64,000 bases of DNA from Mycobacteroides sp. LB1 (GCF_013449725.1 NZ_JACCFF010000001.1:1736001-1800000); one strand, 5' to 3'; positions 26,448 to 35,211 are shown, counted from the stretch's first letter. The notes: generated by a model not told the origin, from the sequence alone. A program made the numbers and translations.

Positions 26448-26603
26448 ATGGGTGACACCGTGAGCGTCGCAGATATTCGCACTGCCATCAAGGAGCTCTT
26501 GTTGCGCGCCGATCTCGCCGATCGCGAAGGTCGCGCCGATGATTCACGCGAGCTACGCGATCGCGTCCGCGGATACCAAGAAGAACTCGCCAAGCGTCCC
26601 TAG
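26448..26603 (+). CDS. Short charged helical protein, 51 residues
   Basis: The frame from ATG 26448 to TAG 26603 encodes an acidic/basic helical peptide (VSVADIRTAIKELLLRADLA, later SRELRDRVRGYQEELAKRP) with regular heptad-like hydrophobic spacing and GC-rich third positions. A GTG at 26460 is an alternative start. There is no clear ribosome site. It sits alone between the SRPBCC gene and the ArsR promoter. Function is unknown; the composition is too regular for chance but has not been checked for conservation. Confidence 0.5.
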   Translation: MGDTVSVADIRTAIKELLLRADLADREGRADDSRELRDRVRGYQEELAKRP

Positions 26604-26649
26604 GCCGTAGCGCCCCTGGGATGTATCGGCGCAGGCCCTTTGTATGCGG

Positions 26650-26677
26650 TTGCATCTATATAGATGAAATGTAATAT
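26650..26677 (+). promoter_or_regulatory. ArsR operator CATCTATATAGATG within a leaderless promoter
   Basis: A perfect 14-bp palindrome at 26653-26666 lies between TTGCAT (26650-26655) and TAATAT (26672-26677). TAATAT ends 7 nt before ATG 26685. This placement is typical of autorepression by ArsR-type dimers. Confidence 0.7.
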
Positions 26678-26684
26678 TGGCGTC

Positions 26685-27002
26685 ATGGACGTCTTCGAAG
26701 CGGTCGCCGAACCAAGCCGACGCGTGCTGCTCGATGCCCTGGCCACCGGCGAACGCACAGCTGGGGAGCTCGTCGCGACACTGCCCGGCCTCACCCAACC
26801 CACCGTTTCGCGACACCTGCGAGTACTGCGCGAAGTGGGCCTGGTGGAAGTCAGACCGGACGCGCAGCGCCGGATCTACGCACTGCGCGCCGATGGCCTG
26901 GTGCAGATCGACGAATGGATCGAGCAATACCGCCACTTCTGGAACACCCACCTCGACGCACTGGAAAAGCACCTGGCGCGCACCCACAAGGAGAAACCGT
27001 GA
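26685..27002 (+). CDS. ArsR-family transcriptional regulator
   Basis: A 105-residue winged-helix regulator (VFEAVAEPSRRVLLDALATG, then GLTQPTVSRHLRVLREVGLVE). It lacks the cysteine metal site of true ArsR/SmtB sensors and belongs to the group often paired with AHSA1/SRPBCC genes, as here. ATG 26685 rather than an ATG seven codons earlier is chosen from the promoter spacing. Its stop overlaps the next start (GTGA). Confidence 0.9.
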   Translation: MDVFEAVAEPSRRVLLDALATGERTAGELVATLPGLTQPTVSRHLRVLREVGLVEVRPDAQRRIYALRADGLVQIDEWIEQYRHFWNTHLDALEKHLARTHKEKP

Positions 27003-27538
27003 ACAACCGATTCGGACAACTCACCGTGGATGGCGACCGCGCCGCCCTCACCTTCGAACGGCGCCTGCCCTACCCGGTGGAGACGGTGTGGTCGGCAATC
27101 GCGGACCCCGAACAGCGTCGCGCCTGGATCGGCGAGACCACCTTGGAGACCCGCACGGGCGGGCAATTCCAGATGGTCCCGTCCGGTCCACCCCTGCCAA
27201 CCGAGGCCAAGCGGGTTACCGGTCGCGTTCTGGTCTGGGAGCCGCCGCACGTCCTCGAACACGAGTGGAAACAGGCGATCCTCGATGAGCCGCATGCGCG
27301 AAGAGGATCAGAACCCGCGCATAGCGTGGTCCGATACGAGCTGAGCGCCGACGGCGACGGGACCTTGCTGCGATTCACTCACCGCGGTCTGAGCGTGCAG
27401 CACGCCAACGGTTTCCGCCCGGGAACCCATGCCTTCTTCGACCGCCTCATCGCCTACCTCGACGGCGAGCCGATGCCGGAATGGGGACAGCGCTATCAGG
27501 AAATCGCCGCCCTCATTGCCGCAGACGCGGCGAACTGA
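26999..27538 (+). CDS. AHSA1/SRPBCC-domain protein
   Basis: The 179-residue protein has an Aha1-type START-like barrel (FERRLPYPVETVWSAIADPE, then RRAWIGETTLETRTGG). It is translationally coupled to the ArsR gene, a common pairing. In the middle, DEPHARRGSEPAHS is partly encoded by a copy of the dispersed repeat (27284-27305). This segment lies in a loop between barrel strands, so the insertion is probably tolerated. Ligand unknown. Confidence 0.88.
   Translation: MNNRFGQLTVDGDRAALTFERRLPYPVETVWSAIADPEQRRAWIGETTLETRTGGQFQMVPSGPPLPTEAKRVTGRVLVWEPPHVLEHEWKQAILDEPHARRGSEPAHSVVRYELSADGDGTLLRFTHRGLSVQHANGFRPGTHAFFDRLIAYLDGEPMPEWGQRYQEIAALIAADAAN
27284..27305 (+). repeat. Dispersed repeat, copy in the AHSA1 gene
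   Basis: GATGAGCCGCATGCGCGAAG differs from the 12891 copy by one base and is read in the same frame (DEPHARR). Confidence 0.6.
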
Positions 27539-27549
27539 AAGGAATAACC

Positions 27550-28164
27550 ATGTCCCCCAGTGCTTTTCCAGGCAACAACGGACCCCGCGTCACCATCGTG
27601 TACCACTCCGGTTTCGGCCATACCGCCACCCTGGCCCATGCCGTCGCCGACGGCGCCCGCGACGGAGGCGCAGATGTAACACTGATTTCTGCAGGTTCCA
27701 TGACGGACGCCGACTGGGACACCGTGGACTCCGCGGATGCCCTGATTTTCGGCAGCGCCGTCTACATGGGAAACGTGGCCGCGGGTTTCCAGGCCTTCGC
27801 CGAAAAGACGGGCCGGCGATGCCAGGCCGGGGCCTGGCAAGACAAGGTGGCTGCGGGATTCGTGAATTCCGGCGCCAAGGCCGGGGACAAGCTGCATGCG
27901 TTGACCTCGCTGGCCGTATTCGCCGCACAGCACCATATGCATTGGGTGAGCCTCGGACTCGGCGCCGGATGGAACAGCGCCGCCGGCAGCGAGCACGATC
28001 TCAACCGGCTCGGCTTCTGGCTGGGCGCGGGTGCACAGACCGATGTCGACGCCAATGCGGACCAAGTCCATCCCGCCGACCTGCAGACCTGCCGCCACCT
28101 GGGGGAACGCGTCGCCACCGTGACGCGGCAGCTGGTCGCGGGACGGCTTGCGGCAGCCGTCTAA
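27550..28164 (+). CDS. Flavodoxin-like NAD(P)H quinone oxidoreductase (WrbA-type)
   Basis: A 204-residue flavoprotein with the FMN phosphate loop VYHSGFGHTATLAHAV near residue 17, DALIFGSAVYMGNVAAGFQA near residue 75 and a flavin-ring segment around GLGAGWN. Enzymes of this group reduce quinones by two electrons. It is 11 bases after the AHSA1 gene and is probably in the ArsR operon. Its end overlaps the convergent HxlR gene by 4 bases. Confidence 0.85.
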   Translation: MSPSAFPGNNGPRVTIVYHSGFGHTATLAHAVADGARDGGADVTLISAGSMTDADWDTVDSADALIFGSAVYMGNVAAGFQAFAEKTGRRCQAGAWQDKVAAGFVNSGAKAGDKLHALTSLAVFAAQHHMHWVSLGLGAGWNSAAGSEHDLNRLGFWLGAGAQTDVDANADQVHPADLQTCRHLGERVATVTRQLVAGRLAAAV

Positions 28165-28634
28165 CGACCCGCCCACTGAATCTCGATACCGCCTGCGGCA
28201 ACCTGTTGACCCGGCCGGGACGTCACCTGCACCTCGACTTCCCGACCGGTCTTCTTGTCGATCAAGGCCAGCGGCTTGTGACCGTCTTGCAAGTACTCGT
28301 CTCCCCACTTGAGCAGGGCGATGAGCACCGGGAGGAGATCCTCACCCATTTGGGTCAGGACGTACCCGTCTCGCTCCCGCTGACCGGGATCGCGGTAGGG
28401 CACCTTCGCGATGACCCCCGCGGCCTCCAGTTGCCTGAGTGCGCGGGATACCGCAGGCGCAGACACCCCTATTCGTCCCGAAAAATCGTCGAATCGGGTT
28501 GAGCCATAGAAGCATTCGCGGACGATCAAGAATGCGGTTTTGGTCCCGAGGAGGTCTAGCGCCTTCCCGATCGAACACGCGCCGGTGTTCCACCGCGAGC
28601 GGTCCTGCAGCACTCCCTCGAATTCCATGGTCAC
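28161..28634 (-). CDS. HxlR-family transcriptional regulator
   Basis: The 157-residue regulator has an HxlR winged helix. The recognisable pieces are CSIGKALDLLGTKTAFLIVR near the start and SAPAVSRALRQLEAAGVIAK in the recognition helix, followed by YVLTQMGEDLLPVL. GTG 28634 is chosen because TACAAT (28646-28641) ends 6 nt upstream. It is divergent from a short-chain dehydrogenase, and two related palindromes lie between them, so it probably represses both. Confidence 0.87.
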   Translation of the reverse strand: MTMEFEGVLQDRSRWNTGACSIGKALDLLGTKTAFLIVRECFYGSTRFDDFSGRIGVSAPAVSRALRQLEAAGVIAKVPYRDPGQRERDGYVLTQMGEDLLPVLIALLKWGDEYLQDGHKPLALIDKKTGREVEVQVTSRPGQQVAAGGIEIQWAGR

Positions 28635-28644
28635 CAGCACATTG

Positions 28645-28707
28645 TAACTAACGCTTGCGTTATCCAGCTAGGGCCGCTACCGTTCTAACTAACGTAATCG
28701 TTAGTTA
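28645..28707. promoter_or_regulatory. Paired TAACTAACG operators between HxlR and SDR genes
   Basis: TAACTAACG (28686-28694) and CGTTAGTTA (28699-28707) form a perfect inverted repeat with a 4-base spacer just before the SDR ribosome site. A second TAACTAACG with a partial inverse (28645-28662) overlaps the -10 of the HxlR gene. Confidence 0.65.
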
Positions 28708-28717
28708 GGAGTGAGGC

Positions 28718-29413
28718 ATGATCGAAGGCAAGGTAGTTCTGGTCACCGGAGGACGCCGCGGTCTGGGCGCGGCGATCGTCGACGAGGTGCTGGCCCGCGG
28801 AGCGCGCAAGGTCTACAGCACTGCGCGCGAACCCTTTGAAGACCCGCGCGAGAACGTGGTGACCAAACAACTCGAGGTGACCTCCGAGGCATCGGTAAGC
28901 GCCTTGGCCCACGACCTCTCCGACGTCGAAATCGTGGTCAACAACGCGGGTGTGCTCCATCCCGATTCGCTTCTCACCGGTGACTTCGACGGCATCGACG
29001 CAACCTTCCAGACCAACGTGTTCGGTCCACTCCGGATCGTCAGGGCATTCGCCCCGATCCTCAAGGCCAACGGTGGCGGAGCCATCGTAAACATCCATTC
29101 GGTGCTCTCGTGGCTGGGCGGATCCGGCGCCTATGGGGCGTCGAAGGCCGCCATCTGGTCGGTGACGAACTCGCTGCGCCTGGAGCTGGAACCGCAGAAC
29201 ACCCACGTGCTCGGCGTCCATGCCGGGTTCATCGACACCGACATGGTGTCAGTGCTCGACGTTCCCAAGACACCACCGCGCGTGATCGCCGAACGAATCA
29301 TGGACGCATTGGACAAGGGCGATAACGAAGTACTGACCGACGACCTCACGACGCAGATCAAGTCGCTGCTGTCCGGCCCCGTCGAGAACCTCGCCTACCG
29401 CCCCGGCCACTGA
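28718..29413 (+). CDS. Short-chain dehydrogenase/reductase
   Basis: A 231-residue classical SDR with TGGRRGLG for the cofactor, NNAGV, a catalytic Ser in VNIHSVLSWL and YGASK as the Tyr-Lys pair. GGAG precedes the ATG. It is a target of the divergent HxlR regulator, which suggests induction by an electrophile or phenolic compound. Substrate is unknown. Confidence 0.9.
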   Translation: MIEGKVVLVTGGRRGLGAAIVDEVLARGARKVYSTAREPFEDPRENVVTKQLEVTSEASVSALAHDLSDVEIVVNNAGVLHPDSLLTGDFDGIDATFQTNVFGPLRIVRAFAPILKANGGGAIVNIHSVLSWLGGSGAYGASKAAIWSVTNSLRLELEPQNTHVLGVHAGFIDTDMVSVLDVPKTPPRVIAERIMDALDKGDNEVLTDDLTTQIKSLLSGPVENLAYRPGH

Positions 29414-29448
29414 CCACTACTTACGGAAGCGACAGTGAGGAGCAAGCC

Positions 29449-29883
29449 ATGCCGCTGTGGACGATCTATCACACGCCAAATGTGTTTTCCGGCAACGAGA
29501 AATCCGAACTCGCCAAGAGCATCACCAAGGTATACGTCGCGGTGGGGCTCCCACGGTTCTATGTGGTCACGGTGTTCAAGGAGATTGAACCGTCCGACTT
29601 CTACGTTGGCGGTGAACGAACCGAGACAGCAGTACGGATCGTCGTGGATCACATCGCTCGCACCCTGCCCGACAAGGCCGGGCGCGAGCGCATCACCCAG
29701 TACATCGGCAGCGTGCTTGCACCACATATGGACAAGGCGGACCTGCACTGGGAGTTCCATATCGACGAGACCAGCGAGGAACTCTGGATGATCAACGGGC
29801 TGGTGCCGCCGCCAATGAACTCCGAGGCCGAACGCGAGTGGGCTCGAACCAACAGATCCGACCCCTACCCGGTCAACGTCTGA
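29449..29883 (+). CDS. Tautomerase-superfamily protein (cis-CaaD-like)
   Basis: The 144-residue protein starts Met-Pro-Leu-Trp, so Pro becomes the N-terminal catalytic residue after Met removal, as in the tautomerase superfamily. Length and the later segment WEFHIDETSEELWMINGLVPP fit the cis-3-chloroacrylic acid dehalogenase-like group better than the 62-residue 4-oxalocrotonate type. It lies 35 bases after the SDR and may share its HxlR-controlled transcript. Real substrate is unknown. Confidence 0.8.
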   Translation: MPLWTIYHTPNVFSGNEKSELAKSITKVYVAVGLPRFYVVTVFKEIEPSDFYVGGERTETAVRIVVDHIARTLPDKAGRERITQYIGSVLAPHMDKADLHWEFHIDETSEELWMINGLVPPPMNSEAEREWARTNRSDPYPVNV

Positions 29884-30381
<498 letters not shown>

Positions 30382-30400
30382 TCACCTCTAGTCTTGCTCC

Positions 30401-31198
30401 ATGACGTCACATGTGACCCTACGCGTCGATGGCCAGGTGGCCCGCGTGACCTTGGCGCGCCCCGAGAAGCTCAACGGACTCACCATCGACATGCTCAACG
30501 GGCTCACCGCCGTCGCCCGCCATATTGCCGCGGACACCTCGATTCGGGTGGTGGTGATGTCCGGTGAGGGGGACGCATTTTCCACCGGGCTGGATTTCGC
30601 GGCCGCCGGGAAGGAGCCGGCACGCATCGTCGCGAACTTCATTCCGCTGCCCTGGCTGGGCACCAATGGTTTTCAGGAAGCGTGCTGGGCGTGGCGGCGG
30701 TTGCGCATTCCGGTGATCGCCGTCATCCACGGCCGTTGCTATGGAGGCGGGCTGCAGCTGGCGCTGGGCGCCGATTTCCGGTTCACCACCCCCGACGCCG
30801 AGTTCTCGATCCTGGAAGCAAAGTGGGGTCTGATTCCGGATATGTCAGGCAGCGTCACGCTGAGTCAATTGATCGGGATCGATATCGCGAAGCGGCTGAC
30901 GATGACCGGCGAGACGTTCGACGGCTTCTACGCCAAGGAGATCGGACTCGTCACCCAGGTGAGCGCTGACCCCGAGGCGGATGCGCGGGAACTCATCGAC
31001 CAGATTCTGTCCCGCTCCCCCGATTCGGTGGCGGCCACCAAAACCCTCTTCGACAAGGCCTGGTCCATGGTGCCGCGGCGAGCCTTCGGGCTGGAACGCC
31101 GCCTGCAGCTGCGGCTCATGCGCGGACCCAACTTCGCTATCGCGCGTAAGGCCGGCATCGACAAGACCGAGCCCCAGTTCAAGGCCCGCAGCATCTAG
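30401..31198 (+). CDS. Enoyl-CoA hydratase/isomerase family protein (crotonase fold)
   Basis: A 265-residue crotonase. The oxyanion-hole strands are STGLDFAAAG and YGGGLQLALGADF, and the second acidic position is kept in LEAKWGLIPDMSG. In enoyl-CoA hydratases the first acid follows the GGG turn (GGGxEL). Here that residue is Gln, so the hydratase pair is incomplete and isomerase or another crotonase reaction is possible. TAGTCT (30389-30394) ends 6 nt before ATG 30401, predicting a leaderless message. The next gene follows by 5 bases. Confidence 0.87.
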   Translation: MTSHVTLRVDGQVARVTLARPEKLNGLTIDMLNGLTAVARHIAADTSIRVVVMSGEGDAFSTGLDFAAAGKEPARIVANFIPLPWLGTNGFQEACWAWRRLRIPVIAVIHGRCYGGGLQLALGADFRFTTPDAEFSILEAKWGLIPDMSGSVTLSQLIGIDIAKRLTMTGETFDGFYAKEIGLVTQVSADPEADARELIDQILSRSPDSVAATKTLFDKAWSMVPRRAFGLERRLQLRLMRGPNFAIARKAGIDKTEPQFKARSI

Positions 31199-31203
31199 CG
31201 CCC

Positions 31204-31917
31204 GTGAGCGCCCAGAGCCCCACCCGGCATGTGCTGACCGGCCTTGCCTTGCTGCTGGCCACCGCCGGCGCCGTCTTGGCCGTGACCCTCATCTGGCCGC
31301 GTGCGCACGCTCCGGTGGCCGGCGAGGCACCCACAAGCCCGACGGTCGCGAGACCGCCGATGGATCTCGCCGCCTATCTGCCCGACCCCTCCGAGTACCC
31401 GCCCGGATTCACCGTGCCCACCCACGACGGCGGGATCGCCCGGGCCGAATTTGTATTCACCACAGCGAGCCCCGGTGAGGCGACCGCCGCGCCGTGCGAT
31501 CCCGAGGGTGCGATGCCCGCGCAGCCACCTGCCGCAGATACCCCGGCGCAACTGCACCTCTCGAACATGGGCCCTCCTGGTGGGGCGAGTCTGACGATCA
31601 TGATCGCCGAGGCGGGTACCTGGAAGGACCTTTCCGCCATCCGCACCCGGCTCGCGCAATGCCCCGATCAAGACAGTGCAGGCATCAAGTGCACGGATAC
31701 CGCACACCAGCCGGTCCCGCCGGTTCCGGCGGACGATCTCATCGCCGTCGAATCGCACTGCCGTGGCAGCTTCGACTTCCGGTACCTGACGTACTACGGC
31801 ATCGTCCAAGGACGAGTGGTGTCGGTGAACGCCTCGGGTGATGACCCCCGACCCGGCGAGGGCGTACTAGGACTCACGATCCGTAAGCTGCGCGACGGAA
31901 TCGGCGCCCCCCGCTGA
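31204..31917 (+). CDS. Membrane-anchored extracytoplasmic protein related to the PknF-like kinase outer domain
   Basis: The 237-residue protein has one N-terminal transmembrane helix ending in LIWPR, then an extracytoplasmic domain with four cysteines. Its pattern (AAYLPDPSEYPPGFTVP, a spaced AQCPD, then IVQGRVVSVNASG) parallels the outer domain of the kinase encoded at 33445 (LLPGQFDYPDGWEKNP, KKCDA, VVRGLLVYILVSGA), whose helix also ends in IWPR. It may be a stand-alone copy of that sensor domain (DUF5642-like). The GTG start is 5 bases after the crotonase stop. Confidence 0.7.
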   Translation: MSAQSPTRHVLTGLALLLATAGAVLAVTLIWPRAHAPVAGEAPTSPTVARPPMDLAAYLPDPSEYPPGFTVPTHDGGIARAEFVFTTASPGEATAAPCDPEGAMPAQPPAADTPAQLHLSNMGPPGGASLTIMIAEAGTWKDLSAIRTRLAQCPDQDSAGIKCTDTAHQPVPPVPADDLIAVESHCRGSFDFRYLTYYGIVQGRVVSVNASGDDPRPGEGVLGLTIRKLRDGIGAPR

Positions 31918-31961
31918 GGGTTGCTTACAAATTCGCGTCTGCCGTGATCTTGTTTCGCTGA

Positions 31962-32273
31962 CTACGCTGCAGGCACGCAGTCGCGGAGCTCGGGCGCCAT
32001 ACCGTACGGGCCCCACATCTGCCGCTCCGCATCCTGTCGCGCCTCGGCCTCGTTACTTCCGCGGCCAATCACGGCGCCGGCCCACTGCTTCATGCCGAAG
32101 CCCATACCCGGCATGCTTCCCGGACCGAAACCAGGTGGGCCGAAGTTGTTGTCGGCATACACCTGACACTGGACCGCAACGGGGCCCTCCCCCGGGTTTG
32201 CCGACGCGATGGGTGCAGCGAACATCATCGCCGCCAGTCCGATCCCCGCAGCCATCGAACAGATTGTCCGCAT
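31962..32273 (-). CDS. Small secreted Gly/Pro/Met-rich protein
   Basis: A 103-residue protein with a Sec signal (MRTICSMAAGIGLAAMMFAAP, cleavage after ASA in short form) and a mature part rich in Gly, Pro and Met (FGPPGFGPGSMPGMGFGMKQ), with two cysteines (QCQVYA and RDCVP) that could pair. GGAGGAGG precedes ATG 32273. Function is unknown. Confidence 0.72.
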   Translation of the reverse strand: MRTICSMAAGIGLAAMMFAAPIASANPGEGPVAVQCQVYADNNFGPPGFGPGSMPGMGFGMKQWAGAVIGRGSNEAEARQDAERQMWGPYGMAPELRDCVPAA

Positions 32274-32369
32274 GGTTCCTCCTCCTCGGTTTATGGCGAT
32301 AGTTTGCCACAGCCCGAGTATTACGCGCATCGGCGGTTCGCGGAGCGGAACCAGAGGATCGCCAGGAGG

Positions 32370-33335
32370 CTAGGTGTTTACGTGTCCATGCGCGCTGGCC
32401 ACATCGGGATGGGCCCGCAGCCGGCTCTTCCACGCGTTGGCGCCGTACGTCGCGTGAATCGGATCATCGGGATCGACCGTGACACCTCGCACCCGGCCCG
32501 CCAACTCCGGTGGCAACTCCAGCGTGGGGATGCGCGCGTCAAGCCTGGGATTGAAGAAGTAGGCAACCGAGATGCGGGGCTCCCCCGTCAGTCTCACCCG
32601 ATGACGGGTGGCACGCAGATACCCACCACTGGCCCGTTCGAGCAGTTCGCCGATGTTCACGATGAACGCACCCGCACGCCCTGGCGCCTCCAGCCACGTC
32701 CCATCCACCTCGACCTCAAGACCTCCGACATCGGGTTCGGCCAGGAGCAGGGTCAGCACACCGGAGTCGCGATGCGCACCCACCCCCTGCGTGGTCGTCC
32801 CGCTGACGGGGTACCGGATGACCTTGATCAGCGTCGCGGGTTCGGCACCGAATGCCTCGTCAAACACGCCGCCCGCCGAACCAAGGGCAATGGCCCACTC
32901 CTGCAGTAGCTTTCGCCCCACGGCAGCAAGGGCGGCATCCCAGGCCGTGAGCGCCGTCCGCAGCTCGGGAACAGCATCCGGCCACTGGTTGGGCCCCTGC
33001 AACCACATGTAGTCGTCGCCGTCCCCGTGAAGATTCGCCTGACGTTCCGGCCCGATGTCGATCTGCTCACGCCAATCGGTCAGCCCGCCTGTCAGCTCTC
33101 CACCGAGCCGGGTGAACCCGCGAAAATGCGGGCTTCGCACCATGGCGATCGCGTCTTTGTCCGCCTCCGGTAGAGCGAAAAGTCTGCGAGCAGCCGACAG
33201 CACCTCCTCGACAAGCCGAGTCGCAACACCGTGACCGGTGAGGTAAAAGAACCCGACCTCATGGGTGACCTCTCGCAGCTTCGCGCGTAGCTGGTGCGGA
33301 TCGCCGGATAGGTCGACGACGGGAAGCTCACCCAT
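32370..33335 (-). CDS. 2-oxoglutarate/Fe(II) oxygenase, isopenicillin-N-synthase-like
   Basis: A 321-residue non-heme iron oxygenase. The iron site is HRD in GVGAHRDSGVLTLLL near residue 196 with a distal His in LRATRHRVRL, and the 2-oxoglutarate site is RIS in PRISVAYFFNP. The N-terminal domain has VVDLSG and FFYLTGHGV. Substrate is unknown. ATG 33335 is chosen because it begins the conserved domain; an ATG at 33386 is possible. Its promoter region is shared with the divergent protein kinase gene. Confidence 0.88.
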   Translation of the reverse strand: MGELPVVDLSGDPHQLRAKLREVTHEVGFFYLTGHGVATRLVEEVLSAARRLFALPEADKDAIAMVRSPHFRGFTRLGGELTGGLTDWREQIDIGPERQANLHGDGDDYMWLQGPNQWPDAVPELRTALTAWDAALAAVGRKLLQEWAIALGSAGGVFDEAFGAEPATLIKVIRYPVSGTTTQGVGAHRDSGVLTLLLAEPDVGGLEVEVDGTWLEAPGRAGAFIVNIGELLERASGGYLRATRHRVRLTGEPRISVAYFFNPRLDARIPTLELPPELAGRVRGVTVDPDDPIHATYGANAWKSRLRAHPDVASAHGHVNT

Positions 33336-33444
33336 GCCTCCATGGTCCTCGGCAGGCCTCACCGCGGCCACGGTCTTGACCGTCATGAGGAAATATCCCA
33401 AGTACGATGGCCAAACCGTCGGGCGAGAGGGACGCACAGGGGAA

Positions 33445-35211
33445 ATGACGTCATCGGAGAGGCCCTCACCGGGTCCGGGTAGCCAGCGCGCACAAGCCGG
33501 CGACCTACCATCGGGGACGGTCGTATCCGGATATCAGGTGGAGCGCGTCCTCGGCCGCGGCGGCATGGGCACCGTGTATCTCGCCGCCAATCCGAATCTG
33601 CAACGCCCCGAGGCTCTGAAGATCCTCAACGCCCAAGCCTCACGCGACCCGTCCTTCCGGGCACGGTTCATGCGGGAGGCTTCGCTCGCCGCCTCCCTGG
33701 ACCACCCGAACATCGTCACGGTGCACAACCGCGGCGAGACGCCGGAGGGCGATCTGTGGATCGCCATGCAGTACGTCCAGGGCAGCGATGCGCACTCCGA
33801 GTCCGTAAATGGCCGCATGACGCTGAACCGGGCCATCCACATCGTCAGCGAGGTGGCCAAGGCGCTCGACTACCTGCATGCCCGTGGTCTGGTACACCGC
33901 GATGTGAAACCGGCCAACATTCTGATCTCCGCGGGAGATCGCCGAATCATGTTGGGTGACTTCGGTGTAACCCGAGCGCTCGACGACAGCAACACCGTCA
34001 CCTCCGCGGGAAACGTGACCGCGACCATCGGATACGCCGCACCGGAAGTCCTGTCCGGCGCGGCGGTCGACGGCCGCGCCGATGTCTACGCCCTGGGCTG
34101 CACGCTCTTTCGGATGCTGACGGGCCAACCACCATTCGGCTCCGGCGGCTCCCTACCCGCGATCATCAACGCACACCTCTCGGCGCCTCCGCCCCGCATC
34201 TCACAGTTCGCCGCGGTCCCCGAGTCGATGGATGCGTTGATCGCCAAGGCGATGGCCAAGAATCCGGCCGATCGGTATCAAAGCGCCGGAGAGTTCGCCC
34301 TCGCCGCACAACATCTCCTGACGGACCCAGCCCAGCACCGGCAGACATTGACCCAACCCGTGCCCACCACGACATCGCACTTCGCGCAGACCACCGCTCC
34401 CCCTGCCGCAGCGGATTCGGCACGAATGCTGCGTAAGCACAAGCGGATTGCGGCTCTCGTCGGCACCACTGTGCTGGTGGTCGCATCGGCTGTCGTCGCC
34501 GTCGTGATCTGGCCCCGCCATGACAGCACAACAAAAAACACTACGCAGTCCGGGTCCAGCGCCCCCATGGTGAAGCCGGGAGAGTCGCTGGCCGGACAGC
34601 CGAACAGCATCCTCGACACCTTGCTGCCCGGACAATTCGACTATCCCGACGGATGGGAGAAGAACCCGGCACCGATCTTCAGATCAGGCGAGTTCAATCC
34701 GGCGGTACCACCCGGTGCTGCCACCAATATCGGTGGAACTCCCGCGGGCTGCAACACCATTGACCCCATCTGGGCGCTACGTTCCAAAGGCCGGGAGATC
34801 TCGACTCTCTATCTGCACGACCGCAACAAACCCCAGCGGGAAATCCTGATCAGGGTTGTCCCGGCATCCGATGCCCTATCCACAGACGGCACATCCGATG
34901 CCTTGAAGAAGTGCGACGCCGTCGCGTACACCATCCCCGGCGCGAGTACCACCTGGCGATGCTCATTCGAGTTCGACGAGTCGCCCCCGGCCCAGAATGG
35001 CCAAAAGGAGCTCACCACAACGGAATCGTGCTTCATGTTTCCGTCAGGGGCGAACGGTGTTCGGCAGCACGTGTCGTTCAACGTCGTGCGCGGACTACTC
35101 GTGTACATCCTGGTGAGCGGTGCGACCAACCGGAACGACGCGGCGGGCACCCTCAGCGCGACAGCGCTGAACTTCGCCACCACCATGAAGATCCTGCGGT
35201 ACGGCCGTTAG
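33445..35211 (+). CDS. Receptor-type Ser/Thr protein kinase (PknF-like)
   Basis: A 588-residue membrane kinase. The cytoplasmic kinase domain (about residues 30-290) has GRGGMGTVY, the ATP lysine in EALKILN, HRDVKPANIL, DFGV and YAAPEVL, all intact. A disordered linker leads to one transmembrane helix (LVGTTVLVVASAVVAVVIW, about residue 345) and an outer domain of some 220 residues with cysteines in PAGCNTI, KKCDA, WRCSF and ESCFMF. The outer domain resembles the protein encoded at 31204. ATG 33445 follows AGGGGA. The 3' end overlaps the DinB-like gene by 4 bases. Confidence 0.93.
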   Translation: MTSSERPSPGPGSQRAQAGDLPSGTVVSGYQVERVLGRGGMGTVYLAANPNLQRPEALKILNAQASRDPSFRARFMREASLAASLDHPNIVTVHNRGETPEGDLWIAMQYVQGSDAHSESVNGRMTLNRAIHIVSEVAKALDYLHARGLVHRDVKPANILISAGDRRIMLGDFGVTRALDDSNTVTSAGNVTATIGYAAPEVLSGAAVDGRADVYALGCTLFRMLTGQPPFGSGGSLPAIINAHLSAPPPRISQFAAVPESMDALIAKAMAKNPADRYQSAGEFALAAQHLLTDPAQHRQTLTQPVPTTTSHFAQTTAPPAAADSARMLRKHKRIAALVGTTVLVVASAVVAVVIWPRHDSTTKNTTQSGSSAPMVKPGESLAGQPNSILDTLLPGQFDYPDGWEKNPAPIFRSGEFNPAVPPGAATNIGGTPAGCNTIDPIWALRSKGREISTLYLHDRNKPQREILIRVVPASDALSTDGTSDALKKCDAVAYTIPGASTTWRCSFEFDESPPAQNGQKELTTTESCFMFPSGANGVRQHVSFNVVRGLLVYILVSGATNRNDAAGTLSATALNFATTMKILRYGR

